Part shown: in pieces, positions 1 to 6,016 of the stretch
How positions within the stretch are numbered: the first letter of the stretch is position 1
Layout: each line of letters starts with the position of its first letter
Assembly (NCBI GenBank): GCA_001797695.1
Contig: MGQD01000005.1
Location: 2,179 to 13,768 of the forward strand
Length of the DNA stretch: 11,590 nt
Reading direction: 5' to 3'
Origin: Deltaproteobacteria bacterium RBG_13_49_15
Lineage (GTDB): Bacteria; Desulfobacterota; Desulfobacteria; Desulfobacterales; UBA2156
Position numbers and translations under genes: made by a program
Notes under the pieces: generated by a model
Told to the model about the DNA's origin: nothing
Database searches by the model: none
Seen by the model: the letters and a program-made list of their open reading frames with translations, nothing else

Positions 1-1442
1 CGCATCAGGGCTCCGGCGCCGCATCCGGTGGCGATCACCAGAACGTTTTCTTTGAGGAGTTTTTTTGCCATTTCGACGAAATTATGGTCCTGCGGCACCT
101 TGACATTGTTGCAGCCGGCAAACAGGCAAACCCCCCGGATATTGCCGGCAACGATGTTGTCGATGACCGGCTTTAGCGGGTCTTCCGAATTGAGTTTTGA
201 AAGGGCGCCCACGATGGTTTCCACGGAAAACCCGGCCACTACCGGAGTGGTTATGGATGGAATATCGACGGATTTACCGGCCCGCCGTTTGAAATTGGCG
301 ATGGCCATCCGGATGATTTGCCGGGCGGTTTCCTGTGCGTGTTCTTCCTTAAAGGGCACATGAACGGCGCCCGGAATTTTCGCGTTTTCCATAGTGGTGA
401 TGACGGTGGTTCCCATGCATTCCGCTATCTGAGCCACTGACGGCATAATACATTGATAATCGACGACCATGGCATCCACCGCACCGGTCACAAGAGCCAT
501 TTCCTGGCTGACCGAATGCGTGCAGGCAGGAATGCCGTGCCTCATCATCACTTCGTTTCCGGTGCAGCAGATCCCGACCAGGTTGACCCCTTGAGCTCCG
601 GCGGCTTTCGCCTCGGCCCCCATTTCCAAAGCGATTCCGACCAGGATATCCGAAAGGACAGGGTTATGGCCGTGCAGGGCCACGTTGACGAAATCGGCCT
701 TCAGCGTCCCCAGGTTAGCGGATGTGACGACCGGCGCCGGAATTCCGAAAAGAATATCAGCCAGATCCGTCCCCATGTAGCATCCGGCCAGATCCGCCAC
801 CGCGCATCTAAGCCCGGCGAGAAGCAGGTTCACCGGATCCGCATCCACACCATAGAGCGTCCGATGCATGATATCGGAGATCTCATAATCGATCCCTTTG
901 GGGACGATCCCCAGGTCGGAAAGGACCTTGACCCGACCCTGCGTGACCACCGAAGCAGCCCAGAGGACGGGGGTTTCCTTTTCATGAAAATCCGCCAGGG
1001 CAGCCCGCGCGACGGTTTCGGCCAGCTCCTTATCGCTGCGACCTTCGATTGTGATACCGAGCCGGGAGGCCACCTTCCGCAGTTTATCCGGTGCTTTGAC
1101 CGAATATCCGGAAGCCGAGCCTTTAGCCATTTTCAGCATGGTGTGAGCCAGATGGCGGGCATGGCCGGCGTGGGCCGCAGTGCCGGCGGCAATGGCCCGA
1201 TCAAGGCCTCTGGCTACCATCGTGTCGGCTCCGGCGCCGCAGATTCCGGTTTTTGGACCTTCTCCGAAGGGGTCGATCCGGCATGGCCCCTGAAGGCAGT
1301 GCCGGCAGCAAAGCCCTGTCTCCCCGAACCCGCATTGGGGCAACATGGCCTGATACCGATCCCATATAGTTTCAAGTCCCAGGGATGCCGCTTTGTCGAT
1401 CATCTGCCTAACAGCAGGATCCATGCTTTTTTTTTCGGTCAT
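1..1442 (-). CDS. cooS: Anaerobic carbon monoxide dehydrogenase catalytic subunit (partial, N-terminal 480 residues)
   Basis: Catalyses reversible CO oxidation to CO2 with low-potential electrons, at a Ni-Fe-S centre in the cytoplasm. The start is ATG 1440-1442, with a strong AAAGGAGG at 1451-1458 eight bases upstream. Cluster D/B ligands are present with exact family spacing: C37-x7-C45-C46-x2-C49-x4-C54-x13-C68. Cluster C ligands H259 (in HGHNP), C293 (ICCTGNE), C331 (DYQC), C444 (FAGC) and C474 (ATGC) are all visible. Each sits two residues before the number I remember for Carboxydothermus CooSII. The last expected cysteine and about 150-190 further residues lie beyond position 1, so completeness cannot be judged. 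The next upstream gene on this strand ends at 1585, leaving a 142-bp promoter-sized gap. No CooF, CooC or acetyl-CoA synthase gene is in view, so a role in energy metabolism versus the Wood-Ljungdahl pathway is undecided. A 356-codon antisense reading frame (453-1523) is only its shadow. Confidence 0.97.
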   Translation of the reverse strand, partial: MTEKKSMDPAVRQMIDKAASLGLETIWDRYQAMLPQCGFGETGLCCRHCLQGPCRIDPFGEGPKTGICGAGADTMVARGLDRAIAAGTAAHAGHARHLAHTMLKMAKGSASGYSVKAPDKLRKVASRLGITIEGRSDKELAETVARAALADFHEKETPVLWAASVVTQGRVKVLSDLGIVPKGIDYEISDIMHRTLYGVDADPVNLLLAGLRCAVADLAGCYMGTDLADILFGIPAPVVTSANLGTLKADFVNVALHGHNPVLSDILVGIALEMGAEAKAAGAQGVNLVGICCTGNEVMMRHGIPACTHSVSQEMALVTGAVDAMVVDYQCIMPSVAQIAECMGTTVITTMENAKIPGAVHVPFKEEHAQETARQIIRMAIANFKRRAGKSVDIPSITTPVVAGFSVETIVGALSKLNSEDPLKPVIDNIVAGNIRGVCLFAGCNNVKVPQDHNFVEMAKKLLKENVLVIATGCGAGALM

Positions 1443-1558
1443 TGGTGTTACCTCCTTTGCCTGTGTCAGTCGCACCGCCAATATGAAAAGTGCGGAGCGA
1501 TTTGGGTGAGTAATGGCATATGAATATAATGAGCAAGCGATCGCAGCCGATTAACCTT

Positions 1559-1588
1559 TTCATAATCAATTACGGGGCGACTTGTCAA
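1559..1588 (-). promoter_or_regulatory. Candidate promoter for cooS
   Basis: On the minus strand a perfect -35 TTGACA (1583-1588) is followed after 18 bases by TATGAA (1559-1564, 4 of 6 matches to TATAAT). The -35 overlaps the TGA stop of the preceding gene. Transcription would start near 1552 and give a leader of about 110 bases before the cooS ATG. Seen by eye only. Confidence 0.4.
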
Positions 1589-2742
1589 GAATTCCCGGCT
1601 GTTTTGCCGTTCTTTGTCAGTGCCGCACTTGATATCGAATCGCGGACGAACCGGGTAAAACGGATTTCAGTGGAATTAAGAATCCGGTTTGACCAGCGCT
1701 GGGAAAAGATCGAAATAATCGACGAGGGGATAAAGCCGCTCTTTGCTGCAGGACCCGGCCAGGGATCCAAATGAACCCGGCGTGCGCATTCGCGGTAATA
1801 CCGGTTGGTAAACAGGAGCATCAGGATCATGGATGAACGGCACAGGCTGATCCGGGGAAAATTCATGGACGCTGCCATCCGGATATAAGCAGGCGCAAGA
1901 GAGAGGGCTTTTAACAGAAGCGCCCTGCGAACTTTCAGAATCCGCTTTTGAAGTGAAGGGTCGTCGATATCGGAGCGGCCGATGTCATCCTTTAACGCCG
2001 GGTGATAGGCGATCCCTCGCTTCAGATCGGTTTCGATATCTCGGGTAACATTGGCAAGCTGAATAAATTCTCCTGCCAGCATGGCATCTTCGTAGAGTTC
2101 GTACGAGATGGGGGCCCTTCCGGGATGAAAAAGGCGCATCAACCGGACCGCAAAGAGCGTCGGGAACCCCAACACGTTCCGGCAATATCGGGAAAGTTGC
2201 CGGTCATCGAAAAGGATCCCATTTTGCAAAGTGAAAATTTTCGACGACCATATCATTCCGTCCGCCATTTTTCGGATCAGATCAACGATGATGCTCTGTA
2301 TCTGAAAATCGAGTTTAACAAAAACAGTGTCGACCAAGCGACAGCGGTTCACAAGAATCGTGTATACCTGTTCATGGCTGTTTTTAGCGAACTTCGTGTC
2401 GATGGGTGGGGCCGAGGGGATTGAAAGACCGGACGGTATTTCATGAAAACGGTCAACGAACGACCGTAGAACGAATTCCCGTTGAACCGGATCCGGAATG
2501 AGATCCTCATACGTATCTAGAATCCGGCAATAAAGATAAGCCACCGCCGCACTTCTGGCCATCCTTGCCGGCAGAAAAAGGATGCAGGCCGAAAAGGTTC
2601 TGGCCGCATAGGTGAGGATTTTCCAGATAAACGATTCGGGTGAACGGATCCGTTCCAGGTTCCGGATATCGGGTAGGGATCGATCCAGGATAAAATCCCG
2701 GACAATGAGATGAGGTCTCATTAAAAAAAAACTAATATCCAT
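1585..2742 (-). CDS. Squalene/phytoene synthase family protein
   Basis: Probable head-to-head prenyl transferase that joins two isoprenyl diphosphates (farnesyl-PP to squalene, or geranylgeranyl-PP to phytoene). As read from ATG 2742 it has 385 residues, normal for the family. In order: an R48-T-F...LP segment typical of the N-terminal substrate pocket, the first acidic motif D76-TY-E79-D80, a Y186-C187 helix motif, and the second motif N231-VT-R234-D235-IET-D239. All Mg-diphosphate ligands are present, so it should be active. The open frame continues upstream to 3036, but that extension runs antisense to meaB and resembles no protein, so the ATG at 2740-2742 preceded by AAGGGGA (2754-2760) is preferred. 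The spacing is rather long, and the in-frame ATG for residue 8 is an alternative. It follows meaB by 100 bp and may be cotranscribed. Product identity (squalene, hydroxysqualene or phytoene) cannot be decided; no hopanoid or carotenoid gene is nearby. Confidence 0.87.
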   Translation of the reverse strand: MDISFFLMRPHLIVRDFILDRSLPDIRNLERIRSPESFIWKILTYAARTFSACILFLPARMARSAAVAYLYCRILDTYEDLIPDPVQREFVLRSFVDRFHEIPSGLSIPSAPPIDTKFAKNSHEQVYTILVNRCRLVDTVFVKLDFQIQSIIVDLIRKMADGMIWSSKIFTLQNGILFDDRQLSRYCRNVLGFPTLFAVRLMRLFHPGRAPISYELYEDAMLAGEFIQLANVTRDIETDLKRGIAYHPALKDDIGRSDIDDPSLQKRILKVRRALLLKALSLAPAYIRMAASMNFPRISLCRSSMILMLLFTNRYYRECARRVHLDPWPGPAAKSGFIPSSIISIFSQRWSNRILNSTEIRFTRFVRDSISSAALTKNGKTAGNS

Positions 2743-2842
2743 GATTAAACCATCCCCTTGCCGTAAAAATCGCTTTGAATCAGTGAGGGGTTTTCTGTCA
2801 AATTCATACTTTTTCGACGTTGCCGAATGCGCCGGAAAGGAG

Positions 2843-3823
2843 CTATTCTTCCAAAAGATTGAGGAGTTCCAAGGCGGCGGCGGTGGAAGCAACCGCTCCT
2901 TTTTCAACATCCCGGATAAGGTGAGGCAACCGGTTTCGAACAGCGGCATTGCTATAAAATCTGTCCTTGAGCCCCTCTTCCACCAAGGACCACATCCAAT
3001 CCAGGGCCTGACGCCGTCGCTTTTCCTCCAACTCACCGGAGGCCGTCAGCTTTTTTCGATGCCCGATGACCATCTTCCAAATGTCGTCGATCCCGGTCAT
3101 TTCGACGGCGCTGCAGATCAAGACCTGTGGAAACCAGGAGGGGGAGGAGGGGGCTAGGAGGCTCAGCGCGCTTTCATACTCTTTTTGAGCCAGCTTGGCC
3201 TTTTCGATGTTGTCTCCATCTGCTTTATTGATCGCAAGAGCATCGGCGATTTCCAAAATCCCCTTCTTGATCCCTTGAATTTCATCTCCTGCCCCGGCCA
3301 GCATTAAAACCAGAAAAAAATCGACCATTGAAGCAACGGCGATTTCAGATTGACCGACACCAACGGTTTCCACAAGGATTACATCAAATCCGGCGGCTTC
3401 GCAGATAAGCATGGTCTCCCGGGTTTTTCTGGCAACGCCGCCGAGGGTGCCGCTGGAGGGGGAAGGGCGGATAAAAGCGCGGTTGTGGATGGATAATTTT
3501 TCCATACGGGTTTTGTCCGCCATGATGCTTCCGCCGCTCCGTTTACTGCTGGGATCAACGGCAAGGACGGCTATCGAATGCCCTTTTTCCACCAGGCGCA
3601 TTCCAAAGCTTTCGATGAATGTGCTCTTCCCGACCCCAGGGACGCCCGTAATTCCCAGACGAACAGCTTTACCGGTAACAGGGAGGATAAGGTCGATGAT
3701 TTTTTGGGAAAGCGCCTGGTGTGCGGGAAGGGTGCTTTCGATTAGGGTGATGGCTTTAGAAAGGATCCGTCGATCTTGCGATACAACTCCGTTGACGTAA
3801 TAATGGGGATCTTCGATCTTCAT
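2843..3823 (-). CDS. meaB: Methylmalonyl-CoA mutase-associated GTPase MeaB (ArgK family)
   Basis: G3E-family P-loop GTPase that chaperones adenosylcobalamin loading and protects methylmalonyl-CoA mutase. It is soluble, with 326 residues, the usual length. Visible motifs: an N-terminal helical region (about 1-50), Walker A GVPGVGKST at 60-68, the VDPSS segment at 89-93, the conserved VETVGVGQSE at 151-160, the base-recognition NKAD at 199-202, and a C-terminal dimerisation helix region (about 260-326). The start ATG 3821-3823 has only a weak AAAGAAG directly upstream, but no better upstream start exists. No mutase gene is in the window, so the link to propionate/succinate metabolism is family knowledge, not context. 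A Pro/Ser-rich loop at about residues 224-232 corresponds to a G-rich tract on the plus strand (3138-3162). A candidate promoter lies at 3871-3899. Confidence 0.96.
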   Translation of the reverse strand: MKIEDPHYYVNGVVSQDRRILSKAITLIESTLPAHQALSQKIIDLILPVTGKAVRLGITGVPGVGKSTFIESFGMRLVEKGHSIAVLAVDPSSKRSGGSIMADKTRMEKLSIHNRAFIRPSPSSGTLGGVARKTRETMLICEAAGFDVILVETVGVGQSEIAVASMVDFFLVLMLAGAGDEIQGIKKGILEIADALAINKADGDNIEKAKLAQKEYESALSLLAPSSPSWFPQVLICSAVEMTGIDDIWKMVIGHRKKLTASGELEEKRRRQALDWMWSLVEEGLKDRFYSNAAVRNRLPHLIRDVEKGAVASTAAALELLNLLEE

Positions 3824-3870
3824 CTTCTTTAAGCAGTTTGAATGAAATCCATATTGTAAACGATTGGGAA

Positions 3871-3899
3871 GCTATATATAAACGGGCCTTCCATGTCAA
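3871..3899 (-). promoter_or_regulatory. Candidate sigma-70-type promoter for meaB
   Basis: On the minus strand, perfect -35 TTGACA (3894-3899), a 17-base spacer, and -10 TATAGC (3871-3876) in an AT-rich stretch. The implied start near 3864 gives a leader of about 40 bases before the meaB ATG. The following squalene/phytoene synthase gene may share this transcript. Confidence 0.55.
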
Positions 3900-3968
3900 C
3901 CTGTCGGTCGCCTGCCGGGGTATTTTTAGCGATGCATCGCTTTGAAAAGGGATAAAACAGATGAACAC

Positions 3969-3996
3969 TTGACCAATCGGTTAAATTCAGTAAAAA
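3969..3996 (+). promoter_or_regulatory. Candidate promoter with TTGACC-N4-GGTTAA dyad upstream of the 4083-8919 operon
   Basis: TTGACC (3969-3974) could be a -35, with TAAAAA (3991-3996) as a weak -10 after 16 bases. The same TTGACC forms an imperfect palindrome with GGTTAA (3979-3984) across a 4-base spacer (5 of 6 pairs). That architecture resembles the half-sites of the Crp/FNR superfamily. Either reading places control directly ahead of the gene at 4083. Both are visual calls. Confidence 0.35.
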
Positions 3997-4001
3997 TACT
4001 G

Positions 4002-4020
4002 TTTGATATTGGATATCAAA
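4002..4020 (+). promoter_or_regulatory. Perfect palindrome, Fur-family-like operator candidate
   Basis: TTTGATAT (4002-4009) and ATATCAAA (4013-4020) are perfect inverted repeats around a 3-base centre. The inner 15 bases (4004-4018) match the Fur 7-1-7 consensus TGATAAT-N-ATTATCA at 11 of 14 positions. It lies just downstream of the candidate promoter and 62 bases before the first gene, a position where a bound protein would repress. A Fur, Zur or PerR type protein would fit the metal transporter downstream, but no such regulator gene is in the window. Confidence 0.45.
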
Positions 4021-4030
4021 TGATCAAATG
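4015..4030 (+). repeat. Tandem direct repeat ATCAAATG x2
   Basis: Two exact adjacent copies of the 8-mer ATCAAATG (4015-4022 and 4023-4030). The first overlaps the right arm of the palindrome at 4002-4020. It could be a second operator half-site array or chance in AT-rich DNA. Confidence 0.5.
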
Positions 4031-4082
4031 ATTTATTAAGCGTTTATTTAAACCGGCAGGCCATGAAAATAAGGAGACGACC

Positions 4083-4643
4083 ATGGATTACAAAAAACAT
4101 CTGGAAACCGCCTGGAATTTAACATTAAAATCTATCGTTCCGCTGATCCTGATGACCCTTGTCATGATCATTGTTTCGTTTTTCACCTTAGGGATTCTGG
4201 CCCCGGTGGTCATGGCGGGATATATGCAATCCCTTCTGATGCTGCTTCGGACTGGGAGAGAGCCTAAAATACAGGATCTTTTTTCGCAGATGCGCCTTTT
4301 TCTTCCTTTGCTTCTTTTCGGGATCATCTGTTTTATTGCGATTTTGATCGGTTTTATCCTCTTGGTCCTTCCCGGGATCCTCATTATTGCAGCCATTTTG
4401 TTCTTCTGCTTTTACATGATACCCCTGATGACGGATAAGGGGATGGGTTTGATGGATGCCATTAAGGAAAGCTATGCCATGGCCATGGCGGGAAACAAGG
4501 CGGAACATGTGGTTGCCGTCATCATCTTCGTCGGGATTACGGCTATCGGCGGGTCGATCTTTATCGGCTCTCTCTTCACCCAGCCGCTCGCCACCCTCTT
4601 CTTTTTATGCATTTACGAAGAGAAGGCGGGGAAACGCGGTTAG
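4083..4643 (+). CDS. Polytopic membrane protein, YciC/DUF975-like
   Basis: A 186-residue integral membrane protein with no recognised enzymatic motif. Hydrophobic stretches at about 17-56, 72-115 and 142-176 suggest four to six membrane segments. A polar loop (57-70) separates the first two stretches. After LPGIL at 96-100 comes a segment ending in DKGMGLMDAIKESYAMAMAGN (117-137). This resembles the amphipathic loop of YciC/DUF975-type bacterial membrane proteins, where a helix like 'ALKKSWxLTKGN' follows a PGI-containing helix; that resemblance is from memory. The start is well supported by AAGGAG (4071-4076), six bases before the ATG. It heads a run of eight closely spaced plus-strand genes, with only 16 bases to the next one. 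Function unknown. Confidence 0.85.
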   Translation: MDYKKHLETAWNLTLKSIVPLILMTLVMIIVSFFTLGILAPVVMAGYMQSLLMLLRTGREPKIQDLFSQMRLFLPLLLFGIICFIAILIGFILLVLPGILIIAAILFFCFYMIPLMTDKGMGLMDAIKESYAMAMAGNKAEHVVAVIIFVGITAIGGSIFIGSLFTQPLATLFFLCIYEEKAGKRG

Positions 4644-4659
4644 CATCAAATGAGGCTTC

Positions 4660-5001
4660 ATGATGGATGGGGAAGTGAAGGATAAAATTCTTGTCGAAGT
4701 GGTTTACAAGGCCGATTACTGCCTGCCGTGCTATTTCATGGATGAGGCGGTCAGGGAGGTTCTTCCAAAATACGCCGAGCAGATTGAATATCGGAGAATT
4801 GAGTTTTTGAAAAAAGAGGGGAAAAAGCGGTTTTTGGAGCTTTCCTGCTCGCTTTTCGGGGATGATGTCTACCGGAATTGCCGGTTGGCGCCGGTCCCCT
4901 CGCTTTTCATCGAAGGCGAGTTGGTTTCCGAAACCATACCCCCCCGGTTTGAACTGGAAGAGGCGATCGAAGAAGCGCTTTCGAATCGTCGGATTCGATA
5001 A
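4660..5001 (+). CDS. Thioredoxin-fold protein with CxxC active site
   Basis: A small (113-residue) cytoplasmic thiol-disulfide protein with no signal peptide. A beta strand (ILVEVVY, 10-16) leads into the redox motif C21-L-P-C24 and a following helix, as in thioredoxin folds. The conserved cis-proline is in APVPSLFI, with V79-P80 facing the active site. Extra cysteines C63 and C74 lie in the middle segment. The C-terminal half (ETIPPRFELEEAIEEAL) matches the next gene, which is a clear paralogue carrying TGA at the first active-site cysteine. GAGG at 4652-4655 suits the second Met codon (4663) better than the first (4660), so two residues are uncertain. It probably reduces or senses a partner encoded in the operon, but the partner is not known. 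Confidence 0.85.
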   Translation: MMDGEVKDKILVEVVYKADYCLPCYFMDEAVREVLPKYAEQIEYRRIEFLKKEGKKRFLELSCSLFGDDVYRNCRLAPVPSLFIEGELVSETIPPRFELEEAIEEALSNRRIR

Positions 5002-5015
5002 AAAGGAGCATGTCG

Positions 5016-5327
5016 ATGGAAGAAAAAACGAAAAAAGGAATTTGCCTCGAAGTGCTGTCCGAAGGAAAACACTGAATTCCCTGTGAGTATATGGCCCGTG
5101 TGGTTGAATCTGTGATTCCGGATTTCGGCAGCGAGCTTTTGGTAAAAAAGATTGTAACAAAAGAGATGGCGGGCGCACTGCGATATGGCGAGCTCTCGAA
5201 ACGGCTCGGTCGCCCGGCGCCTGTCCCTTCCATTTTCATCGATGAAAAATTGATTTTTGAAATCACGCCCGGCAGGGAAGAGTTAATCGAATGCCTGAAC
5301 CGATACCTCGGCCAGGGGAGAGGATAA
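5016..5327 (+). CDS. Probable selenoprotein: thioredoxin-fold protein with UxxC active site (TGA at 5073-5075 read as selenocysteine)
   Basis: Read through one in-frame TGA, this is a 103-residue thioredoxin-like protein: Met start, strand ICLEVL (9-14), motif U20-I-P-C23, helix, then APVPSIFI with cis-Pro P71, and ITPGREELIECLNRYL at the C terminus. The preceding gene has the same architecture, with C21-L-P-C24 at the equivalent place and APVPSLFI. Homology therefore continues on both sides of the TGA, and the TGA replaces precisely the nucleophilic cysteine. The start at 5016 is chosen because AAGGAG (5003-5008) is seven bases upstream; ATG 5010 is only one base from it. Stopping at TGA would give a 19-residue peptide. 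Starting at ATG 5091 would give a 78-residue fragment with no first strand or active site and no Shine-Dalgarno. Selenocysteine requires selA/B/C/D elsewhere in the genome. A true nonsense mutation or sequencing error (TGC/TGT to TGA) is the main alternative. Confidence 0.82.
5073..5106 (+). promoter_or_regulatory. Candidate bacterial SECIS element downstream of the Sec TGA
   Basis: Bacterial SECIS hairpins start right after the UGA and carry a G in a small apical loop about 16-37 bases away. Here U-G, A-U, U-G, A-U and U-G pairs (5088-5092 with 5098-5102) enclose the loop GGCCC at 5093-5097. The first loop G is 18 bases after the UGA. Below a G-G mismatch, 5084-5086 can pair with 5104-5106. 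The helix is rich in G-U pairs, so it is a plausible but weak prediction. Confidence 0.35.
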
Positions 5328-5335
5328 GAAACTGA

Positions 5336-5974
5336 TTGAAAGTATGGGTCATCGGTTGCGGGAAGTTCGGAAGCAGGACGGTTTCAGGCCTTGTCGGTCA
5401 ACATCCGGACATATCCATCACGGTTGTTGATTCGGATCCTGATAGGCTTCGCCCGTGGGAAGAAAAAGCCGAAACGATTCAGTGTGACGGCGTTGAATTT
5501 GTTGCCCGCCATTTGAAGGAGGATAGCCGGGTCGACTGGATCATCCCGGCAATCCCGGTTCACCTGACTTATGAATGGCTGATGCGGACTTCAACGGATG
5601 TGCATTTGGAACCGGCCGTTTTACCCAAGGGGGTTGCTGTGCATCTCCCCAATCCAATATGGGGAAAAAACGGAGAGCTGTATGCCAGTCATGCTGATTT
5701 TCTATGCCCTGAAGACTGCCCCGAACCGCCCCTCCGGTGTACGGTTACAGGAAAGGAACGGATCGGAGATATGTATGCGATTTTTGAAATGCTTTTGTTC
5801 CCGAATTTCAATACCGTAATTATCCGAAGCCATCAGATGTTCCCAGGCGCCGGCGGATACCAGCCGAGGGCTCTTTTCCAGGTCCGAGACGCCATCCACA
5901 GGATGGCCGGGAACGCGCTGGTTGGGACCGCATGCCGATGTCATGGAGTCCTCCATGGAGTTTCAATCAGGTGA
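5336..5974 (+). CDS. Rossmann-fold NAD(P)-binding (TrkA-N-like) protein with cysteine cluster, function unknown
   Basis: A 212-residue soluble protein. Residues 1-34 form a classic dinucleotide-binding unit: strand VWVIG, glycine motif G7-C-G-K-F-G12, and an acidic residue D32 ending the second strand (VVDSD), which favours NAD(H). The remainder is not a domain I recognise. It has a cysteine segment C124-x3-C128-x6-C135 and a second group C200-x-C202-H203 near the C terminus, together a possible Zn or Fe-S site. The start is TTG 5336: an in-frame TGA at 5333-5335 blocks any upstream start, and strand 1 begins at residue 2. GAGAGGA (5318-5324) is the only ribosome site, with long spacing. It begins 8 bases after the selenoprotein and ends 42 bases before the metal-binding-protein gene, so it is probably cotranscribed with both. 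Confidence 0.75.
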   Translation: MKVWVIGCGKFGSRTVSGLVGQHPDISITVVDSDPDRLRPWEEKAETIQCDGVEFVARHLKEDSRVDWIIPAIPVHLTYEWLMRTSTDVHLEPAVLPKGVAVHLPNPIWGKNGELYASHADFLCPEDCPEPPLRCTVTGKERIGDMYAIFEMLLFPNFNTVIIRSHQMFPGAGGYQPRALFQVRDAIHRMAGNALVGTACRCHGVLHGVSIR

Positions 5975-6016
5975 AACCGATCCCGCCTCTTCCTTGAGTT
6001 ACCCCTGAGGAGCAAA

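Noticed and set aside
1464..1479. CooA-like site (TGTCA...) upstream of cooS
   Set aside because: The second half-site CGACA is absent at the required spacing.
453..1523. 356-codon open frame on the plus strand
   Set aside because: It is antisense to CooS, whose cluster ligands are all readable on the minus strand; the plus-strand translation has no recognisable domain.
2773..2801. Possible minus-strand promoter for the squalene/phytoene synthase gene (TTGACA at 2796-2801)
   Set aside because: No acceptable -10 is found at 16-18 bases (best TCAAAG or TTCAAA), and the gene is close enough to meaB to share its promoter.
2743..3036. N-terminal extension of the squalene/phytoene synthase frame
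   Set aside because: It overlaps the 3' part of meaB in another frame and has no family similarity; ATG 2742 gives a normal-length enzyme.
3756..3968. 70-codon minus-strand frame in the meaB upstream region
   Set aside because: No ribosome site or recognisable sequence; it spans the predicted meaB promoter and overlaps the meaB start in another frame.
5091..5327. 78-residue protein starting at ATG 5091 as an independent gene
   Set aside because: It lacks the first strand and active site of the thioredoxin fold and has no ribosome site; it is the C-terminal part of the TGA-containing selenoprotein.
5333..5335. In-frame TGA just before the TTG start of the Rossmann gene as a second Sec codon
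   Set aside because: The Rossmann strand begins right after the TTG, and upstream codons in that frame overlap the selenoprotein gene without protein-like sequence.
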